This document shows, in pieces, positions 56,101 through 64,000 of a DNA stretch of 64,000 nt. The stretch is taken from contig CM065183.1 of the NCBI GenBank assembly GCA_033026295.1, forward strand, positions 23,145,355-23,209,354. Direction: 5' to 3'. The DNA is from Channa striata (lineage: Eukaryota; Chordata; Actinopteri; Anabantiformes; Channidae). The notes beneath the pieces were generated by a model, which saw only the letters and a program-made list of their open reading frames with translations, was not told where the DNA came from and did not search any database. Made by a program: the position numbers and the translations under genes. The number at the start of each line of letters is the position of its first letter. Position 1 is the first letter of the stretch.

Positions 56101-59100
56101 AAATTAGGGTTAGGAATTACACCTCCTGGACGGTTAGGGTTAGGGTTAAGGAGTCAGGGAAAGGGCATAGGAACAACAGGAGGAATGCACCACAGAGAGG
56201 GAACAGTGCAGGCACTGGCGGGTTAGGAGAGGGTAAATATCCTAGACTCATGGAGTCCAGGTAAGTGCAGGCACGTTACACTGTCCCAACTCCCCAAAGC
56301 ACACTCCCCACAGTCATTCCAGCCCCAAAGGAATAAAATAAATCAAAATCACACACTCCAGCCAAATAAAATTCCAGGTAAGTATGACATGTCTTATGCT
56401 CTGTTTGGCTTATTTCTCTGCATCTCTGTGCGTAGTATTTCCCCTCGTGTGCTGCATTATTTCCCCAGCTGGTATGTGCTTCAGCTTGTGCTCTATTTGG
56501 CATATCTATTTCCCCAGCTGGCATGTGCTTCAGCTTGTCTCAGTATTTCTGTGCTCTGTTTGGCATATCTATTTCCCCAGCTGGTATGTGCTTCAGCTTG
56601 TGCTCTCTTTGGCGTATCCCCTGCAGCTTGTGCCTATTTCTGTGCTCTGTTTGGCTTATTAATCTGTGGTTCTGTGCTCATGCCTCTGTAGCTACGTTTG
56701 GGATTTCTGTCCCTTCTTCAGGCTGTGGCTGAGCTGCAATGCTGTGCTTTTATACATGTCCAGACATGTCCCCCAGTGTGCTTGTGGGCGGAGCCATACC
56801 CCAGCTACACTCTCTGTTAATCTCCCCATGTGGCTGTAAGAATTCCCCCAAAAAATAAAATGTGTGTGTTATCCAGTCGCCTTTGTTATATCAAGTATTA
56901 ATGGTAATTCCTCCTCAAATTAGGGTTAGGAATTACACCTCCCACGGACGGTTAGGGTTAGGGTTAAGGAGTCAGGGAAAGGGCATAGGAACAACAGGAG
57001 GAATGCACCACAGAGAGGGAACAGTGCAGGCACTGGCGGGTTAGGAGAGGGTAAATATCCCTAGACTCATGGAGTCCAGGTAAGTGTGCAGCACGTTACA
57101 CTGTCCCAACTCCCCAAAGCACACTCCCCACAGTCATTCCAGCCCCAAAGGAATAAAATAAATCAAAATCACACACTCCAGCCAAATAAAATTCCAGGTA
57201 AGTATGACATGTCTTATGCTCTGTTTGGCTTATTTCTCTGCATCTCTGTGCGTAGTATTTCCCCTGCGTGTGCTGCATTATTTCCCCAGCTGGTATGTGC
57301 TTCAGCTTGTGCTCTATTTGGCATATCTATTTCCCCAGCTGGCATGTGCTTCAGCTTGTCTCAGTATTTCTGTGCTCTGTTTGGCATATCTATTTCCCCA
57401 GCTGGTATGTGCTTCAGCTTGTGCTCTCTTTGGCGTATCCCCTGCAGCTTGTGCCTATTTCTGTGCTCTGTTTGGCTTATTAATCTGTGGTTCTGTGCTC
57501 ATGCCTCTGTAGCTACGTTTGGGATTTCTGTCCCTTCTTCAGGCTGTGGCTGAGCTGCAATGCTGTGCTTTTATACATGTCCAGACATGTCCCCAGTGTG
57601 CTTGTGGGCGGAGCCATACCCCAGCTACACTCTCTGTTAATCTCCCCATGTGGCTGTAAGAATTCCCCCAAAAAATAAAATGTGTGTGTTATCCAGTCGC
57701 CTTTGTTATATCAAGTATTAATGGTAATTCCTCCTCAAATTAGGGTTAGGAATTACACCTCCCTGGACAGTTAGGGTTAGGGTTAAGGAGTCAGGGAAAG
57801 GGCATAGGAACAACAGGAGGAATGCACCACAGAGAGGGAACAGTGCAGGCACTGGCGGGTTAGGAGAGGGTAAATATCCCTAGACTCATGGAGTCCAGGT
57901 AAGTGCTGCAGGCACGTTACACTGTCCCAACTCCCCAAAGCACACTCCCCCACAGTCATTCCAGCCCCAAAGGAATAAAATAAATCAAAATCACACACTC
58001 CAGCCAAATAAAATTCCAGGTAAGTATGACATGTCTTATGCTCTGTTTGGCTTATTTCTCTGCATCTCTGTGCGTAGTATTTCCCCTGCGTGTGCTGCAT
58101 TATTTCCCCAGCTGGTATGTGCTTCAGCTTGTGCTCTATTTGGCATATCTATTTCCCCAGCTGGCATGTGCTTCAGCTTGTCTCAGTATTTCTGTGCTCT
58201 GTTTGGCATATCTATTTCCCCAGCTGGTATGTGCTTCAGCTTGTGCTCTCTTTGGCGTATCCCCTGCAGCTTGTGCCTATTTCTGTGCTCTGTTTGGCTT
58301 ATTAATCTGTGGTTCTGTGCTCATGCCTCTGTAGCTACGTTTGGGATTTCTGTCCCTTCTTCAGGCTGTGGCTGAGCTGCAATGCTGTGCTTTTATACAT
58401 GTCCAGACATGTCCCCCAGTGTGCTTGTGGGCGGAGCCATACCCCAGCTACACTCTCTGTTAATCTCCCCATGTGGCTGTAAGAATTCCCCCAAAAAATA
58501 AAATGTGTGTTATCCAGTCGCCTTTGTTATATCAAGTATTAATGGTAATTCCTCCTCAAATTAGGGTTAGGAATTACACCTCCTGGACGGTTAGGGTTAG
58601 GGTTAAGGAGTCAGGGAAAGGGCATAGGAACAACAGGAGGAATGCACCACAGAGAGGGAACAGTGCAGGCACTGGCGGGTTAGGAGAGGGTAAATATCCC
58701 TAGACTCATGGAGTCCAGGTAAGTGCACAGGCACGTTACACTGTCCCAACTCCCCAAAGCACACTCCCCACAGTCATTCCAGCCCCAAAGGAATAAAATA
58801 AATCAAAATCACACACTCCAGCCAAATAAAATTCCAGGTAAGTATGACATGTCTTATGCTCTGTTTGGCTTATTTCTCTGCATCTCTGTGCGTAGTATTT
58901 CCCCTGCGTGTGCTGCATTATTTCCCCAGCTGGTATGTGCTTCAGCTTGTGCTCTATTTGGCATATCTATTTCCCCAGCTGGCATGTGCTTCAGCTTGTC
59001 TCAGTATTTCTGTGCTCTGTTTGGCATATCTATTTCCCCAGCTGGTATGTGCTTCAGCTTGTGCTCTCTTTGGCGTATCCCCTGCAGCTTGTGCCTATTT

Positions 59101-62100
59101 CTGTGCTCTGTTTGGCTTATTAATCTGTGGTTCTGTGCTCATGCCTCTGTAGCTACGTTTGGGATTTCTGTCCCTTCTTCAGGCTGTGGCTGAGCTGCAA
59201 TGCTGTGCTTTTATACATGTCCAGACATGTCCCCCAGTGTGCTTGTGGGCGGAGCCATACCCCAGCTACACTCTCTGTTAATCTCCCCATGTGGCTGTAA
59301 GAATTCCCCCAAAAAATAAAATGTGTGTGTTATCCAGTCGCCTTTGTTATATCAAGTATTAATGGTAATTCCTCCTCAAATTAGGGTTAGGAATTACACC
59401 TCCCCTGGACAGTTAGGGTTAGGGTTAAGGAGTCAGGGAAAGGGCATAGGAACAACAGGAGGAATGCACCACAGAGAGGGAACAGTGCAGGCACTGGCGG
59501 GTTAGGAGAGGGTAAATATCCTAGACTCATGGAGTCCAGGTAAGTGCACGGGCACGTTACACTGTCCCAACTCCCCAAAGCACACTCCCCCACAGTCATT
59601 CCAGCCCCAAAGGAATAAAATAAATCAAAATCACACACTCCAGCCAAATAAAATTCCAGGTAAGTATGACATGTCTTATGCTCTGTTTGGCTTATTTCTC
59701 TGCATCTCTGTGCGTAGTATTTCCCCTGCGTGTGCTGCATTATTTCCCCAGCTGGTATGTGCTTCAGCTTGTGCTCTATTTGGCATATCTATTTCCCCAG
59801 CTGGCATGTGCTTCAGCTTGTCTCAGTATTTCTGTGCTCTGTTTGGCATATCTATTTCCCCAGCTGGTATGTGCTTCAGCTTGTGCTCTCTTTGGCGTAT
59901 CCCCTGCAGCTTGTGCCTATTTCTGTGCTCTGTTTGGCTTATTAATCTGTGGTTCTGTGCTCATGCCTCTGTAGCTACGTTTTGGGATTTCTGTCCCTTC
60001 TTCAGGCTGTGGCTGAGCTGCAATGCTGTGCTTTTATACATGTCCAGACATGTCCCCCAGTGTGCTTGTGGGCGGAGCCATACCCCAGCTACACTCTCTG
60101 TTAATCTCCCCATGTGGCTGTAAGAATTCCCCAAAAAATAAAATGTGTGTGTTATCCAGTCGCCTTTGTTATATCAAGTATTAATGGTAATTCCTCCTCA
60201 AATTAGGGTTAGGAATTACACCTCCTGGACGGTTAGGGTTAGGGTTAAGGAGTCAGGGAAAGGGCATAGGAACAACAGGAGGAATGCACCACAGAGAGGG
60301 AACAGTGCAGGCACTGGCGGGTTAGGAGAGGGTAAATATCCCTAGACTCATGGAGTCCAGGTAAGTGCAGGCACGTTACACTGTCCCAACTCCCCAAAGC
60401 ACACTCCCCCACAGTCATTCCAGCCCCAAAGGAATAAAATAAATCAAAATCACACACTCCAGCCAAATAAAATTCCAGGTAAGTATGACATGTCTTATGC
60501 TCTGTTTGGCTTATTTCTCTGCATCTCTGTGCGTAGTATTTCCCCTGCGTGTGCTGCATTATTTCCCCAGCTGGTATGTGCTTCAGCTTGTGCTCTATTT
60601 GGCATATCTATTTCCCCAGCTGGCATGTGCTTCAGCTTGTCTCAGTATTTCTGTGCTCTGTTTGGCATATCTATTTCCCCAGCTGGTATGTGCTTCAGCT
60701 TGTGCTCTCTTTGGCGTATCCCCTGCAGCTTGTGCCTATTTCTGTGCTCTGTTTGGCTTATTAATCTGTGGTTCTGTGCTCATGCCTCTGTAGCTACGTT
60801 TGGGATTTCTGTCCCTTCTTCAGGCTGTGGCTGAGCTGCAATGCTGTGCTTTTATACATGTCCAGACATGTCCCCCAGTGTGCTTGTGGGCGGAGCCATA
60901 CCCCAGCTACACTCTCTGTTAATCTCCCCATGTGGCTGTAAGAATTCCCCCAAAAAATAAAATGTGTGTGTTATCCAGTCGCCTTTGTTATATCAAGTAT
61001 TAATGGTAATTCCTCCTCAAATTAGGGTTAGGAATTACACCTCCCTGGACGGTTAGGGTTAGGGTTAAGGAGTCAGGGAAAGGGCATAGGAACAACAGGA
61101 GGAATGCACCACAGAGAGGGAACAGTGCAGGCACTGGCGGGTTAGGAGAGGGTAAATATCCCTAGACTCATGGAGTCCAGGTAAGTGCTGGGCACGTTAC
61201 ACTGTCCCAACTCCCCAAAGCACACTCCCCCACAGTCATTCCAGCCCCAAAGGAATAAAATAAATCAAAATCACACACTCCAGCCAAATAAAATTCCAGG
61301 TAAGTATGACATGTCTTATGCTCTGTTTGGCTTATTTCTCTGCATCTCTGTGCGTAGTATTTCCCCTGCGTGTGCTGCATTATTTCCCCAGCTGGTATGT
61401 GCTTCAGCTTGTGCTCTATTTGGCATATCTATTTCCCCAGCTGGCATGTGCTTCAGCTTGTCTCAGTATTTCTGTGCTCTGTTTGGCATATCTATTTCCC
61501 CAGCTGGTATGTGCTTCAGCTTGTGCTCTCTTTGGCGTATCCCCTGCAGCTTGTGCCTATTTCTGTGCTCTGTTTGGCTTATTAATCTGTGGTTCTGTGC
61601 TCATGCCTCTGTAGCTACGTTTGGGATTTCTGTCCCTTCTTCAGGCTGTGGCTGAGCTGCAATGCTGTGCTTTTATACATGTCCAGACATGTCCCCAGTG
61701 TGCTTGTGGGCGGAGCCATACCCCAGCTACACTCTCTGTTAATCTCCCCATGTGGCTGTAAGAATTCCCCCAAAAAATAAAATGTGTGTGTTATCCAGTC
61801 GCCTTTGTTATATCAAGTATTAATGGTAATTCCTCCTCAAATTAGGGTTAGGAATTACACCTCCTGGACAGTTAGGGTTAGGGTTAAGGAGTCAGGGAAA
61901 GGGCATAGGAACAACAGGAGGAATGCACCACAGAGAGGGAACAGTGCAGGCACTGGCGGGTTAGGAGAGGGTAAATATCCCTAGACTCATGGAGTCCAGG
62001 TAAGTGTGCAGGCACGTTACACTGTCCCAACTCCCCAAAGCACACTCCCCACAGTCATTCCAGCCCCAAAGGAATAAAATAAATCAAAATCACACACTCC

Positions 62101-63596
62101 AGCCAAATAAAATTCCAGGTAAGTATGACATGTCTTATGCTCTGTTTGGCTTATTTCTCTGCATCTCTGTGCGTAGTATTTCCCCTGCGTGTGCTGCATT
62201 ATTTCCCCAGCTGGTATGTGCTTCAGCTTGTGCTCTATTTGGCATATCTATTTCCCCAGCTGGCATGTGCTTCAGCTTGTCTCAGTATTTCTGTGCTCTG
62301 TTTGGCATATCTATTTCCCCAGCTGGTATGTGCTTCAGCTTGTGCTCTCTTTGGCGTATCCCCTGCAGCTTGTGCCTATTTCTGTGCTCTGTTTGGCTTA
62401 TTAATCTGTGGTTCTGTGCTCATGCCTCTGTAGCTACGTTTGGGATTTCTGTCCCTTCTTCAGGCTGTGGCTGAGCTGCAATGCTGTGCTTTTATACATG
62501 TCCAGACATGTCCCCCAGTGTGCTTGTGGGCGGAGCCATACCCCAGCTACACTCTCTGTTAATCTCCCCATGTGGCTGTAAGAATTCCCCCAAAAAATAA
62601 AATGTGTGTTATCCAGTCGCCTTTGTTATATCAAGTATTAATGGTAATTCCTCCTCAAATTAGGGTTAGGAATTACACCTCCTGGACGGTTAGGGTTAGG
62701 GTTAAGGAGTCAGGGAAAGGGCATAGGAACAACAGGAGGAATGCACCACAGAGAGGGAACAGTGCAGGCACTGGCGGGTTAGGGAGAGGGTAAATATCCC
62801 TAGACTCATGGAGTCCAGGTAAGTGCAGGCACGTTACACTGTCCCAACTCCCCAAAGCACACTCCCCACAGTCATTCCAGCCCCAAAGGAATAAAATAAA
62901 TCAAAATCACACACTCCAGCCAAATAAAATTCCAGGTAAGTATGACATGTCTTATGCTCTGTTTGGCTTATTTCTCTGCATCTCTGTGCGTAGTATTTCC
63001 CCTGCGTGTGCTGCATTATTTCCCCAGCTGGTATGTGCTTCAGCTTGTGCTCTATTTGGCATATCTATTTCCCCAGCTGGCATGTGCTTCAGCTTGTCTC
63101 AGTATTTCTGTGCTCTGTTTGGCATATCTATTTCCCCAGCTGGTATGTGCTTCAGCTTGTGCTCTCTTTGGCGTATCCCCTGCAGCTTGTGCCTATTTCT
63201 GTGCTCTGTTTGGCTTATTAATCTGTGGTTCTGTGCTCATGCCTCTGTAGCTACGTTTGGGATTTCTGTCCCTTCTTCAGGCTGTGGCTGAGCTGCAATG
63301 CTGTGCTTTTATACATGTCAGACATGTCCCCAGTGTGCTTGTGGGCGGAGCCATACCCCAGCTACACTCTCTGTTAATCTCCCCATGTGGCTGTAAAATT
63401 CCCCCAAAAAATAAAATGTGTGTGTTATCCAGTCGCCTTTGTTATATCAAGTATTAATGGTAATTCCTCCTCAAATTAGGGTTAGGAATTACACCTCCTG
63501 GACGGTTAGGGTTAGGGTTAAGGAGTCAGGGAAGGGCATAGGAACAACAGGAGGAATGCACCACAGAGAGGGAACAGTGCAGGCACTGGCGGGTTA
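47197..63596. repeat. Satellite block III, units 42-61 (hammerhead core mostly broken)
   Basis: In units 42-44 and 47-61 the TTTCGGG of the ribozyme core has become TTTGGG (G12 of the core deleted). Unit 57 has TTTTGGG (substitution). Units 45 and 46 keep TTTCGGG. The GTGCACGGGCACG head and the CACGGACGG segment are also highly variable here. Confidence 0.82.
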
Positions 63597-64000
63597 GGAG
63601 AGGGTAAATATCCCTAGACTCATGGAGTCCAGGTAAGTGCTGCAGCACGTTACACTGTCCCAACTCCCCAAAGCACACTCCCCCCACAGTCATTCCAGCC
63701 CCAAAGGAATAAAATAAATCAAAATCACACACTCCAGCCAAATAAAATTCCAGGTAAGTATGACATGTCTTATGCTCTGTTTGGCTTATTTCTCTGCATC
63801 TCTGTGCGTAGTATTTCCCCTGCGTGTGCTGCATTATTTCCCCAGCTGGTATGTGCTTCAGCTTGTGCTCTATTTGGCATATCTATTTCCCCAGCTGGCA
63901 TGTGCTTCAGCTTGTCTCAGTATTTCTGTGCTCTGTTTGGCATATCTATTTCCCCAGCTGGTATGTGCTTCAGCTTGTGCTCTCTTTGGCGTATCCCCTG
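63597..64000. repeat. Satellite unit 62, cut by the window edge
   Basis: The unit runs from GGAGAGGGTAAATAT through the third subrepeat and stops before the hammerhead motif, so the array continues to the right. Confidence 0.95.

Larger units (their letters stand above)
13595..64000. repeat. ~820-bp telomere-associated satellite array (subfamily C), 61 full units plus a partial
   Basis: The same monomer repeats head to tail without interruption to the window edge. The marker ATGACATGTCTTATGC recurs from 13758 to 63760 at intervals of 813-827 bp (mean about 819.7). Each monomer in order has: GGAGAGGGTAAATAT and a GACTC-ATG-GAGTC hairpin; CAG-GTAAGT; a C-rich stretch; AATAAAATAAATC; a second CAG-GTAAGT; pyrimidine-rich subrepeats; a hammerhead-like motif (minus strand); TATA, p53-like site and GC box (minus sense); an AATAAAATG segment; two short TTAGGG clusters; and a GGCACTGGCGGG tail. 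Monomers are extremely similar, mostly differing by 1-5 base indels. Long open frames on + are by-products. Copy number in the assembly may not equal the true number. Confidence 0.97.

Noticed and set aside
13595..64000. CRISPR array
   Set aside because: The regular periodicity is that of a tandem satellite with ~820-bp units. There are no short repeats with unique spacers and the context is eukaryotic.
13595..64000. Tandem rRNA, snRNA or histone gene cluster
   Set aside because: The unit has no recognisable rRNA, 5S, snRNA or histone sequence, and its conserved features are the ones listed for the satellite.

Overview
The window looks like a subtelomeric stretch of a vertebrate chromosome, most likely a teleost fish. 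Vertebrate telomere repeats (TTAGGG) recur on the + strand from about 7.08 kb onward. The two recognisable retroelements are an L2/Maui-type LINE, with the (TTGAA)n tail and 3' UTR common in fish genomes, and a Penelope-like element (PLE). No intact host gene is visible. The G-rich telomere strand is the + strand in every tract, so the chromosome end is probably to the right.

Layout. 1-130: AT-rich flank. 131-7081: a decayed PLE on the minus strand, coding for an SGNH-hydrolase-like domain followed by a Penelope-type reverse transcriptase. It is split by a nearly full-length, decayed L2 LINE on the + strand (about 1081-5860). A hammerhead-ribozyme-like motif lies just 5' of the PLE reading frame (7023-7081). 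7082-13594: a mosaic of telomeric tracts, a 470-bp module present three times with an internal ~47-bp minisatellite, a solo hammerhead-like motif (8363-8411), and older divergent relatives of the satellite (subfamily A at 9420-11111, subfamily B at 11193-12137). 13595-64000: a highly homogeneous tandem satellite (subfamily C), 61 complete monomers of about 820 bp (813-827) plus a partial one, running off the right edge.

The most interesting object is the satellite family. Read on the minus strand, a C monomer has in order: short CCCTAA tracts, a GC box (CCGCCC), a near-perfect p53-family response element, a TATA box (TATAAAAG), and a hammerhead-like fold of about 60 nt (CUGAAGA ... GAAA). The fold is supported by compensatory changes between subfamilies: one stem I pair is A-U in C, C-G in A and U-A in B, and one stem II pair is A-U in C and U-A in A. 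This resembles a PLE long-terminal repeat or a retrozyme that was amplified at a chromosome end. The minus-strand sense of the PLE and of every ribozyme motif is what cDNA synthesis primed from a telomeric 3' end would give. Self-cleavage, transcription and p53 binding are not shown by the sequence. The ribozyme core has odd features, and it is broken in the first monomer and in most monomers beyond 47.2 kb.

Many satellite monomers contain open frames of 100-259 codons. I do not regard them as genes: monomer lengths vary without respect to reading frame, and several overlapping frames are open at once.
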